Positions 1 to 7,570 of a DNA stretch of 39,010 bases are shown here, piece by piece (the stretch's first letter is position 1; the number at the start of each line of letters is the position of its first letter). The stretch covers positions 1 to 39,010 of the forward strand of contig JAFUQU010000047.1 of assembly GCA_017472255.1 (NCBI GenBank), written 5' to 3'. Source of the stretch: Clostridia bacterium. GTDB taxonomy: Bacteria > Bacillota > Clostridia > Oscillospirales > CAG-272. The notes beneath the pieces are model-generated. The model had not been told where the DNA came from. It saw nothing but the letters and a program-made list of their open reading frames with translations, and ran no database searches. Position numbers and translations under genes: made by a program.

Positions 1-1469
1 AGCAGCTTTGCGATAAACTCTCCCGTGTTCCTCTCGGCTATGTCAAGGATACGCCATCGGGAACGCTGAAAAATATTATGATGGAGCGTCTTGACAGCAT
101 CGAAACCACATTGGCACACATTCTGCCGGAGTTTACCTCCAATTTGCTCGCCCCTCTTTGTGTGTTTGTTTATATGCTGACCATCGATTGGCGCATGGCT
201 CTGATTACCTTGATTCCGCTTGTTCTCGGACTTCTGTGCTACTGCACCATGATGTTCGGCTATGCGGAGAGCTATCAGAATGCCATCAACAAGACGAAAA
301 CGCTTAACGATACAGCCGTTGAGTATATAAACGGTATTCAGGTCATCAAGGCGTTTGGCAAAGCCGGCGCTTCCTATGAGCGTTTCGCGGTGGCGGCAAA
401 GGATGGTGCATCATGCTATGTAGAATGGATGCGGAAAAACAACATCCCGTTCTCGCTTGCTATGGTTTTAGCGCCTTGTACCATGATCACGGTGCTCCCC
501 CTCGGTGGTCTGTTCGTGATGAACGGCAGTCTTGCGGCGATTGATTTTATTATGATCATTCTGCTGTCGGTCGGACTCATTCAACCGCTGATCACTGTGA
601 TGGGTTATTCCGATGATATGGCAAAGCTCGGCACGATTGTGGGCGAGGTCACGAGTATTCTGACACAGGAAGAATTGGTGCGTCCCGAACAGGACAAGGA
701 AGCTCCTGCGGATAACTCCATTGTGCTTACCGAGGTGACCTTCGGTTATCACGACAAGGAAGTTCTTCATGGCATCAATATGGAGATACCGAGCGGCAAG
801 GTGTGCGCTTTGGTCGGCCCGAGCGGCAGCGGAAAATCTACCATCGCCAAGCTGATCGCCTCGCTTTGGGATGTAGATGGCGGCAGTATCAAGATCGGCG
901 GTGTGGATATCCGCGAGCTTTCTTTGGAGGAATACAACCGCAAGGTCGCTTACGTTGCACAGGACAACTATCTCTTTGACGATACCATCCGTGAAAATAT
1001 CCGTATGGGGCGCGCGGGAGCGACCAATGCGGAGGTGGAGGAAGTCGCGAGAAAAAGCGGCTGTCACGAATTTATTATGGGACTTGATAAAGGCTACGAT
1101 ACCGTTGTCGGTGGCAGCGGCGGACACCTTTCGGGTGGAGAGCGGCAACGAATCGCCATTGCCCGTGCTATGCTGAAGGACGCGCCTATCGTGATCCTTG
1201 ACGAAGCTACCGCCTATACTGATCCCGAAAATGAAGCCCTTATTCAAGCCTCCGTGGCAAAGCTCGTTCAAGGCAAAACGCTAATCGTGATTGCACACCG
1301 TTTGTCAACCATTCAGGACGCAGACCGTATTTTCGTGATCAAAAACGGTAATGTGGTCGAATCGGGAACGCATACGGAGTTGCTCGAAAGCGGTGGCTTG
1401 TATAAAGATATGTGGAACGCGCATATCTCGGTCAAGGATACAGTGGAAGGAGGTGCCGTTCATGCTTAA
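1..1469 (+). CDS. ABC exporter half-transporter, ATPase-permease fusion (5' partial)
   Basis: The reading frame is open from base 3, so the N-terminus lies outside the window; 488 residues are visible and roughly the first 100 are missing compared with the usual 580-600. The visible part begins with the end of a transmembrane helix bundle (type IV ABC exporter fold, several hydrophobic spans up to about residue 200) and continues into a nucleotide-binding domain with Walker A GPSGSGKST (near base 816), signature LSGGERQR and Walker B IVILDEAT, then the H-loop AHRLST. These parts define an ATP-driven transporter of the inner membrane. It overlaps the next gene by 8 bases, so the two are probably made together as a heterodimer. 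Substrate is unknown; IrtAB-like siderophore or peptide transport is possible, because such pairs are often found beside MptD-type ECF components, as here. Confidence 0.93.
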   Translation, partial: QLCDKLSRVPLGYVKDTPSGTLKNIMMERLDSIETTLAHILPEFTSNLLAPLCVFVYMLTIDWRMALITLIPLVLGLLCYCTMMFGYAESYQNAINKTKTLNDTAVEYINGIQVIKAFGKAGASYERFAVAAKDGASCYVEWMRKNNIPFSLAMVLAPCTMITVLPLGGLFVMNGSLAAIDFIMIILLSVGLIQPLITVMGYSDDMAKLGTIVGEVTSILTQEELVRPEQDKEAPADNSIVLTEVTFGYHDKEVLHGINMEIPSGKVCALVGPSGSGKSTIAKLIASLWDVDGGSIKIGGVDIRELSLEEYNRKVAYVAQDNYLFDDTIRENIRMGRAGATNAEVEEVARKSGCHEFIMGLDKGYDTVVGGSGGHLSGGERQRIAIARAMLKDAPIVILDEATAYTDPENEALIQASVAKLVQGKTLIVIAHRLSTIQDADRIFVIKNGNVVESGTHTELLESGGLYKDMWNAHISVKDTVEGGAVHA

Positions 1470-3195
1470 AATTTTAAAAAAATTCTTCAATTTTTGCGGC
1501 AAGGAAAACAAGGGAAAGTTTTACCGCTCCATCGCTTACGGCGTGATCATGGCGCTGTTTGAAGCCTTAAAAATTCCTGCCATTATCGTGATGCTCGGAG
1601 CTGTTCTCGGCAAAGGCGTAACGCCCGTGGTAATTTGGGCGAGTCTGGGTATCTGTATTATCAGCGTTCTCGGTGCGTTTATCGTCAAATATCGTTCAAC
1701 CATGCTTCAATGTGAGGCTGGATACGGTACTGCCGCAGGAAAACGTATTGAAATTGCAGAACATCTGCGTTATGTTCCGATGGGTTATTTCAATAAAAAC
1801 AGCCTTGGATATATTACCTCTGTCACCACCAACACCATGGAGCAGCTTGGCGACATTGCGACAAGAGTGGTAATGCTCACAACACAGGGTATTCTGACCT
1901 CCTTGCTGATTGCTTGTATGCTCCTGGTCTATGATTGGCGTATTGGACTTGTTGTTCTGATCGGTATTTGTGCGTTCTTCCTCGTCAACAGCCGTATGCA
2001 GAAGAAATCCGAAGCAATATCTCCGAGAAAACTGGCGGCTGACAGCTCGCTGGTAGAAAAACTGCTTGAATACATACAAGGAATCACGGAGGTTAAAACC
2101 TACAATTTGACAGGCTCTACCTCAAAAGCATTAAACGATGCCATCGACGAAAACGTGGATTGCAATATCACACTTGAAAAGACCTTTATACCGTATATGG
2201 CGGTTCAGTCCTTGGTAACAAAAATGACGGGCGTTGTCATGGCGCTTCTGTCCGTTTGGTTTTATCTGAACGGCACGATGGAGCTGATCGTCTGTATTGG
2301 CATGATGATCTCTGCCTTTATGATCTATGCCAGTCTTGACTCGGCAGGCAATTATTCTGCGCTTCTCCGTACTGTGGATGCAAGTGTGGATAAGGCACAG
2401 GCGATCCTTGATGTGAAACCGATGGATATCGACGGCGAAGATAAAAAGCCTTCCACCTTCGATATCGACGTAGAGAATATTGCATTTTCATATGATGAGC
2501 GCAAGATCATCGACGGCATCAGCGTACATATTCCGGCGAAGTCAACCACGGCGATCGTCGGCCCAAGCGGAGGCGGCAAAACTACGCTTTGCAATTTGAT
2601 CTCTCGCTTTTGGGATGTAAATGAAGGTTCGGTGAAGCTCGGCGGTACGGACGTGCGGGAATACAGTATGGACAGCTTAATGAAGAATTTCAGTTTTGTA
2701 TTCCAAAACGTGTACCTGTTCGGGGACACCGTTGCCAACAATATTCGCTTTGGTCAGCCCGATGCGCCAATGGAAAAGGTGATCGAGGCGGCCAAGAAAG
2801 CCTGCTGTCACGATTTCATTATGGCTTTGCCAGACGGTTATGAAACGATCATCGGAGAGGGCGGTGCAAGCCTTTCGGGAGGCGAAAAACAACGCATTTC
2901 CATAGCAAGAGCAATGATAAAGGATTCCCCCATTATTATCCTTGACGAAGCAACCGCCAACGTTGATCCCGAAAACGAAAAGGAGCTTGTCACCGCTATC
3001 GAGGCGCTGACGAGTGAGAAAACTATTATTATGATTGCCCACCGCCTCAAAACGGTTCGGGGCGCCGATCAAATTCTTGTGGTCGAGCAAGGTCGTATCG
3101 TTCAGCAAGGTAAGCATGATGCGTTAATGCAACAGGACGGCATCTACAAGCGTTTTGTCAACGCAAGAGAAGCCGCCGCAAGCTGGAAGCTGTAA
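1462..3195 (+). CDS. ABC exporter half-transporter, second subunit
   Basis: A complete 577-residue half-transporter. The ATG at 1462 is chosen because GGAAGGAGG (1445-1453) sits just upstream and overlaps the end of the preceding gene; the open frame extends further upstream but without a ribosome site. The N-terminal half (to about residue 320) is hydrophobic with about six membrane spans; the C-terminal half is an ATPase domain with Walker A GPSGGGKTT, signature LSGGEKQR, Walker B IIILDEAT and H-loop AHRLKT. Both subunits keep complete ATPase motifs, so neither site looks degenerate. It is probably the partner of the upstream protein in a heterodimeric exporter or importer of the exporter fold. 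A hairpin follows 17 bases after the stop. Substrate cannot be read from the sequence. Confidence 0.93.
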   Translation: MLKILKKFFNFCGKENKGKFYRSIAYGVIMALFEALKIPAIIVMLGAVLGKGVTPVVIWASLGICIISVLGAFIVKYRSTMLQCEAGYGTAAGKRIEIAEHLRYVPMGYFNKNSLGYITSVTTNTMEQLGDIATRVVMLTTQGILTSLLIACMLLVYDWRIGLVVLIGICAFFLVNSRMQKKSEAISPRKLAADSSLVEKLLEYIQGITEVKTYNLTGSTSKALNDAIDENVDCNITLEKTFIPYMAVQSLVTKMTGVVMALLSVWFYLNGTMELIVCIGMMISAFMIYASLDSAGNYSALLRTVDASVDKAQAILDVKPMDIDGEDKKPSTFDIDVENIAFSYDERKIIDGISVHIPAKSTTAIVGPSGGGKTTLCNLISRFWDVNEGSVKLGGTDVREYSMDSLMKNFSFVFQNVYLFGDTVANNIRFGQPDAPMEKVIEAAKKACCHDFIMALPDGYETIIGEGGASLSGGEKQRISIARAMIKDSPIIILDEATANVDPENEKELVTAIEALTSEKTIIMIAHRLKTVRGADQILVVEQGRIVQQGKHDALMQQDGIYKRFVNAREAAASWKL

Positions 3196-3212
3196 CACTA
3201 TTATGTTTGTGA

Positions 3213-3240
3213 TGGGGCAAGAGTTTTGTCTCTTGCCCCA
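3213..3240 (+). terminator. Hairpin after the ABC pair, probable terminator
   Basis: TGGGGCAAGAG pairs perfectly with CTCTTGCCCCA over 11 bp around a 6-base loop, 17 bases beyond the stop. The T-tract is poor (TTAGTAT), so termination is likely but not certain. A homologous hairpin lies at 4151-4183. Confidence 0.6.
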
Positions 3241-3392
3241 TTAGTATGGTGGCAGTATAATTGTTTTTTTAGACTGTTTCCTTTCTGCCCAAGAAGGAAT
3301 TCCAACTATACTGAGAGTATTTGGGCTTACAAAAAAATGTCTGCTTGGAGCATAAAAGGCTAATTAGAGCAGAAAAAACTTGAAGAAAAATA

Positions 3393-3466
3393 TATAATAT
3401 TCAAGGACGCCCGAAAAACGGCGTTAATTTTTCAACAAGTGGTTAGACGATGCTAACCAAAGGAGG
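3393..3466 (+). promoter_or_regulatory. Leader of the MptD gene: -10 box and RBS-proximal inverted repeat
   Basis: A TATAAT lies at 3393-3398 without a good -35 box, which fits an activator-dependent promoter. GGTTAG (3441-3446) and CTAACC (3453-3458) form an inverted repeat directly before the ribosome site AGGAGG (3461-3466). The rest of the 3196-3471 gap is AT-rich and I see no other gene. Confidence 0.4.
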
Positions 3467-3471
3467 ATTAC

Positions 3472-3927
3472 ATGAATAATTCAAAAAACTCAATGCGAAT
3501 GAAGGGAAAAGATTTAATCACCATTGGTATCTTTTCTGCGATTTATTTCGTAATCAACTTTGCATTCATGCTTATGGGTGCTATTCCGATCATGTGGATA
3601 CTTATGCCCGGGTTGATTGCGTTGTTTACAGGTATCCCGTATATGCTGTTGTCCGTCAAGGTACAGAAACCGGGTGCAATCTTCTTGATGGGGTTGATTA
3701 CCAGCCTGATCTACTTTGTAACAGGTCAGTTCACTATGGTAATTTTGATTACCTTCGTTATTGGCTGCGGATTGGCAGAGTTGGTTCGTTTCCTTACAAA
3801 GTATAACAGCTTTATAGGCAACACGCTTTCTTTTGCGTGCTTCTCTATTGGCATGATTGGTTCTCCGCTTCCCATTTGGCTGTTCAAGGAAAGTTTTATT
3901 GCACAGATCTCCGAGCAGGGTATTTAG
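3472..3927 (+). pseudogene. MptD-family putative ECF transporter S component, truncated
   Basis: The 151 residues read as a very hydrophobic integral membrane protein with four or five spans and match the family of putative ECF-type S components (MptD / Trep_Strep type) by pattern: KGKDLITIGIFSAIYF at the start, then MLMGAIP, PYMLL and a C-terminal GMIGSPLPIWLFK segment. Known members run to about 190-200 residues with another membrane span; this copy stops at a TAG right after SEQG, so the last helix is absent. The codon immediately after the stop begins an AraC fragment in the same frame, so the tail has been replaced by a deletion or recombination event. An S component binds a small substrate and works with EcfA/EcfT proteins, none of which are visible here. 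It has a good RBS and could still be translated, but is probably not functional. Confidence 0.7.
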
Positions 3928-4104
3928 ATGCGTATGAAAACATACAAAATGAATTATGCCGCAACTTTATTGAAAACGAATCTAACACTCAAAATAATTG
4001 ATATTGCCGGAATGGTCGGATATGATAATCCAAGCAAATTCGCTTCCGCTTTCAAAAAAGAAATGGGAAAAACTCCACTCGAATATCGAAAATCTTTTGT
4101 CTAA
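3928..4104 (+). pseudogene. AraC-family regulator, C-terminal HTH remnant
   Basis: Directly after the MptD stop codon and in the same frame lie 58 codons ending at TAA 4102-4104. The reading contains IIDIAGMVGYDN, SKFASAFKKEMG and KTPLEYRKS, the classic second helix-turn-helix of AraC/XylS regulators. The first helix-turn-helix and the sensor domain are gone. No ribosome site precedes it. In related loci an AraC gene normally controls the MptD/ABC genes, so this is probably what is left of that regulator after a deletion fused it to the end of the MptD gene. Confidence 0.75.
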
Positions 4105-4150
4105 CCGGAGTGAAAATGACTTGGCAAAGTGGAAAACAAAATACGTTTGT

Positions 4151-4183
4151 TATGAGGCAAGAGGACTTTTCTCTTGCCTCATA
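4151..4183 (+). terminator. Hairpin after the AraC remnant, probable terminator
   Basis: TATGAGGCAAGAG pairs perfectly with CTCTTGCCTCATA (13 bp, 7-base loop). The stem core GGCAAGAG/CTCTTGCC and the flanking GTTTGT and TAT are shared with the hairpin at 3213-3240. No long T-tract follows. Confidence 0.55.
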
Positions 4184-4228
4184 AATATTGGAGAAAAATG
4201 TAAACTTTTCTCAGATTTCCAAAGGCGC

Positions 4229-4258
4229 TTGACAATTGTCTACAAAATATGATATAAC
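4229..4258 (+). promoter_or_regulatory. Sigma-A promoter with palindromic operator
   Basis: TTGACA (4229-4234), 18-bp spacer and TATAAC (4253-4258). The perfect palindrome GACAATTGTC (4231-4240) covers the -35 box, a typical place for a MarR-like repressor to bind. It reads into the small Cys-rich gene at 4293. Confidence 0.65.
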
Positions 4259-4292
4259 ATCAAGGTACCTTTATTGTTGGGAGGAATACATT

Positions 4293-4490
4293 ATGTTAGA
4301 TCATTTGTGCCCGTGCTGTGGCAGACATTGTTATTTAGATAATCCTAATTGCACAAGAGGAGAGGAATACGCCAAAACCGGTGTGATACCTCCGAGAGAA
4401 TATAAACATGGAGAACGCAACAGAGATGAAAACATTATGTCCGTGTGGATTTCTTGGAGCAGGTGGTGCTTGGTGAGATCAAGCGGCTGA
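4293..4490 (+). CDS. Small Cys-rich protein, probably a truncated regulator gene
   Basis: Start at ATG 4293 follows GGGAGG (4279-4284) and a strong promoter. The first 45 residues hold a compact cysteine/histidine cluster (CPCCGRHC, then NC, followed by RGEEYA), which looks like a metal-binding knuckle. Such Cys-rich leaders occur, to my recollection, at the N-terminus of some clostridial MarR-type regulators; I cannot confirm that here. From about base 4436 the DNA is the relic of a serine recombinase read in the wrong frame, so the last 18 residues are not original. The promoter, operator-like palindrome and RBS are intact, which suggests that the original was a self-regulated gene cut short by the rearrangement. 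Confidence 0.45.
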   Translation: MLDHLCPCCGRHCYLDNPNCTRGEEYAKTGVIPPREYKHGERNRDENIMSVWISWSRWCLVRSSG

Positions 4491-4740
4491 AAAAGTTTGC
4501 AAGCCATTATGAGGACGAGCAAAAGGAGATATCCGAAAGAATAAAAGCCCTCCGCGCTGAAATGGATAACCCCCCCAGTAAGACCGTAACGGCGAATGGG
4601 TACAGCACCTCACCATTCATTATAACTGTGTAGGGGCGATTTTCATTCCCGAAGTGTTCCCGCTGCCGGTGCCCGAGGTATCCGTAAATACAAGAAAGGG
4701 CGTAGTCGTAAACTACGCACCTTGCCAGATCGCAATATAA
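4436..4740 (+). pseudogene. Large serine recombinase (Tn1549-like), C-terminal relic
   Basis: One frame from 4436 reads VRVDFLEQVVLGEIKRL and then FASHYEDE joined directly to QKEISERIKALRAEMD; in full-length recombinases of conjugative transposons these two parts are separated by a longer coiled-coil segment, so there is an internal deletion. Near a run of seven C (about 4570-4576) the frame changes, and the second piece reads GEWVQHLTIHYNCVGA followed by IPEVFPLPVPEVSVNTRKG and a NYAPCQ end with TAA at 4738. This is the conserved C-terminus of the DUF4368-type large serine recombinases. The catalytic resolvase domain and the recombinase domain are absent, so the gene is dead. It marks the site of a lost integrative element. 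Confidence 0.8.
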
Positions 4741-4747
4741 AGAAAGC

Positions 4748-4785
4748 GAGTGTTCTACAACATTTCAAATGCTGTAAGAACACTC
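4748..4785 (-). terminator. Terminator of the tRNA-Pro gene
   Basis: On the minus strand GAGTGTTC...GAACACTC with an inner TACA/TGTA and GCATTT/AAATGT pairing forms a long hairpin just after the tRNA 3' end, followed by a T-rich tail (GCTTTCTTTATATT). Confidence 0.65.
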
Positions 4786-4789
4786 TGCA

Positions 4790-4866
4790 TGGTCGGAGTG
4801 ACGGGATTCGAACCCACGACCTCTTGGTCCCGAACCAAGCGCTCTACCAAACTGAGCCACACCCCG
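4790..4866 (-). tRNA. tRNA-Pro (anticodon CGG)
   Basis: The minus strand folds into a full cloverleaf: acceptor CGGGGTG/CACTCCG with one G-T pair, D-arm with GGTAGAGC, anticodon stem CTTGG/CCAAG with loop TTCGGGA (anticodon CGG, reading CCG proline codons), T-arm GTGGGTTCGAATCCC, and encoded CCA at the 3' end. It has its own consensus promoter and terminator. Its 3' end points toward the mobile-element relic, whose last codon is 50 bases away. Confidence 0.96.
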
Positions 4867-4893
4867 ATGCTGTCTCATTCAGACAACGATAAT

Positions 4894-4922
4894 ATTATAC
4901 CATAATCTTTCGCGTTTGTCAA
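4894..4922 (-). promoter_or_regulatory. Promoter of tRNA-Pro
   Basis: Minus-strand TTGACA (4922-4917), 17-bp spacer and TATAAT (4899-4894), a perfect sigma-A consensus placed about 27 bases before the tRNA. Confidence 0.9.
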
Positions 4923-5028
4923 TAGGAATTTTGAAAAAACTCAAAAAAGAAATTATCATGCAGAAACATTTCCTTAACAATTATATGCTATCATAAAAGC
5001 AGACAACATGAAACCGGAGGATCGCCAT

Positions 5029-6141
5029 ATGCCAGAAACGAAGCATACAATCAAACAGGATGGGATCGTCAGTCAGCTGTTCACCATACTTCAGCATTAT
5101 GTCATCTTTTTCGTGATGGTCGCATTCGTCACCACCTGCTGCATGATGCTGTTCGTGTCCACGCTTGCCGCAACGCTGGATATCACCCTGACCAGCGAGA
5201 GCATCAATAAAGCCGCAAAGCTGACCTTCGCCAACGTGTTGCTGCTCAGCTTCGTTTATACCGTCATCGACAGCGTGCGGCGGAAGCTGACGGTGGATCG
5301 CCCGGTTAAGCATATCACCGATGCCGCCGAACGATTCATGCAGGGGGATTTTTCTGTGCGCATTCAGCCGGTCAAGCCCTTCGGCACCGAGGCGCGCTTT
5401 AACGAAATCATCGACTGCTTTAATAAAATGGCCGAGGAACTGTCAGGCGTGGAAACCCTGCGCACCGATTTCATCGCCAACGTGTCCCACGAAATGAAAA
5501 CCCCCCTCGCCGTCATGCAGAATTACGGCACGCTCCTTCAAACTCCCAATCTGCCCGACGAGCAGCGCGTGGAATACGCGAAGTCCGTCACCGACGGCTC
5601 CCGTAAACTGGCGGATCTGATGACAAACATCCTCAAGCTGAATCGCCTGGAGAATCAGCGCATCTATCCCAAAGCGGTGGAGTTTGACCTGGGCGAGCAG
5701 CTGTGCGAGTGCCTGCTGGCCTACGAAAATGTCTGGGAAAAGTCGGAGATCGAAATCCATACGGATATCGCGGAGGATGTGCTGGTTCAATCCGATCCGG
5801 AACTGCTGTCGCTGGTGTGGAACAATCTGTTCTCCAACGCCTTCAAATTCACCGGAGCGGGGGGCAGGGTGACGGTTTCGCTGTCCGCCGGCGAATACTA
5901 CGCCGTGGTGAAGGTGATCGATACCGGCTGCGGGATGTCTCCCGAAGTCGGCGCGCACATTTTTGAAAAATTCTATCAGGGCGATACTTCCCGCGCCACT
6001 GCGGGAAACGGATTGGGGCTGGCGCTGGTCAAGCGCATTATCGACATCATCGGCGGCGAAATATCCGTAACCAGCGAAGTGGGCGTGGGCAGCACGTTCA
6101 CGGTGCAGCTTCGGATTGCCCCGAGGAGAGAACATCGATAA
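5029..6141 (+). CDS. Membrane sensor histidine kinase (HAMP-HisKA-HATPase), orphan
   Basis: 370 residues. ATG 5029 is preferred over an in-frame ATG at 5008 because GGAGG (5016-5020) lies 8 bases before it. Two membrane spans (about residues 22-46 and 64-82) enclose a very short outer loop, so sensing is probably in the membrane. A HAMP linker (about 83-135) leads to the HisKA dimerisation helix with the phosphoacceptor His154 in VSHEMKTPLAV, then the ATPase domain with N-box WNNLFSNAFKF, G1 box DTGCGM, F box FYQGDTSR and G2 box GNGLGLALVK. All catalytic motifs are complete. Kinases of this type normally follow a response regulator gene in the same operon; none is present, and upstream lies only the tRNA and the decayed island. 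The partner may have been lost or lies elsewhere. The tag gene follows after 18 bases. Confidence 0.93.
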   Translation: MPETKHTIKQDGIVSQLFTILQHYVIFFVMVAFVTTCCMMLFVSTLAATLDITLTSESINKAAKLTFANVLLLSFVYTVIDSVRRKLTVDRPVKHITDAAERFMQGDFSVRIQPVKPFGTEARFNEIIDCFNKMAEELSGVETLRTDFIANVSHEMKTPLAVMQNYGTLLQTPNLPDEQRVEYAKSVTDGSRKLADLMTNILKLNRLENQRIYPKAVEFDLGEQLCECLLAYENVWEKSEIEIHTDIAEDVLVQSDPELLSLVWNNLFSNAFKFTGAGGRVTVSLSAGEYYAVVKVIDTGCGMSPEVGAHIFEKFYQGDTSRATAGNGLGLALVKRIIDIIGGEISVTSEVGVGSTFTVQLRIAPRREHR

Positions 6142-6159
6142 AGCATGGAGGCAATCACT

Positions 6160-6732
6160 ATGGAAAACTTAACCAGATGCAGCTGGGTCAACCTGAACAA
6201 CGAAACCTATGTGAAATACCACGACGAAGAATGGGGACGCCCTCTGCATGACGATCGGAAGCTGTACGAGCTGCTGATTCTGGAATGCTTTCAGGCGGGG
6301 CTTTCGTGGGAATGTGTCCTGAACAAGCGGGAGCATTTCCGGGCAGCCTTCGACCACTTCGATATCGACAAGGTGGCATCCTACGGCGAGGAAAAGCAGC
6401 AGGAGCTGATGAACAATCCCGGCATTATCCGCAATCGCCGGAAAATCCGGGCTGCCGTCAGCAACAGCGCCGTGTTCAAGGCAATCCAGCAGGAATACGG
6501 CTCCTTTGACCGGTATATCTGGTCGTTCACCGATAACCGGGTCGTTGCGGAAGAATTTACCGAAAGAACCACCTCGCCGCTGTCCGACGCGATTTCCAAC
6601 GATCTGAAAAAGCGGGGCATGACTTTTGTCGGCTCAACCATCATCTATTCGTTCCTACAGGCAATGGGCGTGATCAACGGTCATGCCCGGGATTGTATGT
6701 GCTCGGAATTCCCGAACCATGCTCAGCAGTGA
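6160..6732 (+). CDS. tag: DNA-3-methyladenine glycosylase I
   Basis: 190 residues, the family's usual length. ATG 6160 is chosen over 6145 because GGAGG (6147-6151) lies 8 bases before it. The enzyme removes 3-methyladenine from alkylated DNA as the first step of base-excision repair in the cytoplasm. Recognisable parts are the N-terminal RCSW and YHDEEWG, the ECFQAGLSW segment with the active-site glutamate and base-stacking tryptophan, KKRGMTFVG and the C-terminal HARDCMC. The N-terminal Cys and His with the C-terminal His and Cys form the zinc snap known from E. coli Tag. It lies 18 bases after the sensor kinase gene and probably shares its transcript, an odd pairing. It overlaps the convergent DUF5131 gene by 10 bases at the 3' end. 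Confidence 0.95.
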   Translation: MENLTRCSWVNLNNETYVKYHDEEWGRPLHDDRKLYELLILECFQAGLSWECVLNKREHFRAAFDHFDIDKVASYGEEKQQELMNNPGIIRNRRKIRAAVSNSAVFKAIQQEYGSFDRYIWSFTDNRVVAEEFTERTTSPLSDAISNDLKKRGMTFVGSTIIYSFLQAMGVINGHARDCMCSEFPNHAQQ

Positions 6733-7565
6733 AATTTTTGGCTGTTCGAAGACACTTTTTTGGATTCCATCGCTTCTTTCATAGCGGCTTTCCTTGCGTA
6801 GATCGCTTCGACTTCCTTTTCAATGTCCACCGGCGGGTAGTGGAGACCGCTCTTTAACGCCTGCACCATCTGCTCGGTGCGGCTGCGGATTTTATACTCC
6901 CTGCCGTCCATGATGAAGACATTGCCCGTCTGACCGAAGATCAGCTGCACATTGTTGGCAACGCAGGCGTCATGAACCTTTTTCACCCATTCATAGTGAA
7001 GCGGTCGGGAGCCGAGATAGTTTTCACCGCCTGCCAGCACGGTTTCGATTCCGCCGCCGGCGAGATACGGGGCGATATCGATCTCGCCGATAAAGGGCTT
7101 CAAGCTCACCCATCGGTACTTTGCGGGAACATCGAGCAGGTATGGCATTCTTTCTTCGAGCCGCTTCTGATTCTCGCAGGAAACCGAGAAGGAAACGTTG
7201 TCCCAGCCGTCGCCCCAGTCGGAGGGCAGACAGTCCTTGATTCTATGCGCCCTCTTGGTCAGAAGGGAGAAGGTCACATCGGGACGGCGGCGGATAAAGT
7301 CCCATGCCTCTGCCCGCCATTCGTCCGCTTCCTCCACGAAGAAATCGCTCGCCATGCAGACCCGCACAAAGGACCCGCCGGGCAGCTTATATTCACCGTC
7401 TTTGGTCTTTTTGACCGGCAGGTTGAAGTCCGATTTGTTTTTCACGACCTCGTTGGTGTCGCGTCCGTACCGCTTATCCAGAAAGTATGCGTAACAGTTC
7501 TGACAGCCCTCACTGCATTTGTGGCATCCGTGCCATGGGTTCCAGATTTTATCATTCAAATCCAT
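6723..7565 (-). CDS. DUF5131 family protein (phage Gp37/Gp68-like)
   Basis: 280 residues from ATG 7565, five bases after the MarR stop; a TTG at 7574 overlapping that stop is an alternative but has no spaced RBS. The N-terminus reads IWNPWHGCHKCSEGCQNCYA, the Cys-rich signature of DUF5131 proteins, which resemble radical-SAM enzymes in having a CxxxC-like cluster and a barrel-like body. Later blocks include MASDFFVEEAD, WRAEAWDFI, FSLLTKRA, SVSCENQ, KPFIGEID and AGGENYLGSRPLHYEW, all typical of the family. Function is not established. It is in an operon behind a MarR regulator, and convergent with a DNA-repair gene, which hints at a stress or DNA-modification role, but that is only inference. 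Confidence 0.85.
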   Translation of the reverse strand: MDLNDKIWNPWHGCHKCSEGCQNCYAYFLDKRYGRDTNEVVKNKSDFNLPVKKTKDGEYKLPGGSFVRVCMASDFFVEEADEWRAEAWDFIRRRPDVTFSLLTKRAHRIKDCLPSDWGDGWDNVSFSVSCENQKRLEERMPYLLDVPAKYRWVSLKPFIGEIDIAPYLAGGGIETVLAGGENYLGSRPLHYEWVKKVHDACVANNVQLIFGQTGNVFIMDGREYKIRSRTEQMVQALKSGLHYPPVDIEKEVEAIYARKAAMKEAMESKKVSSNSQKFHC

Positions 7566-7570
7566 GATAT

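Noticed and set aside
4231..4240. GACAATTGTC as an attachment-site core of the lost element
   Set aside because: It sits on a -35 box of a good promoter, so an operator explains it better; no second copy seen in the window.
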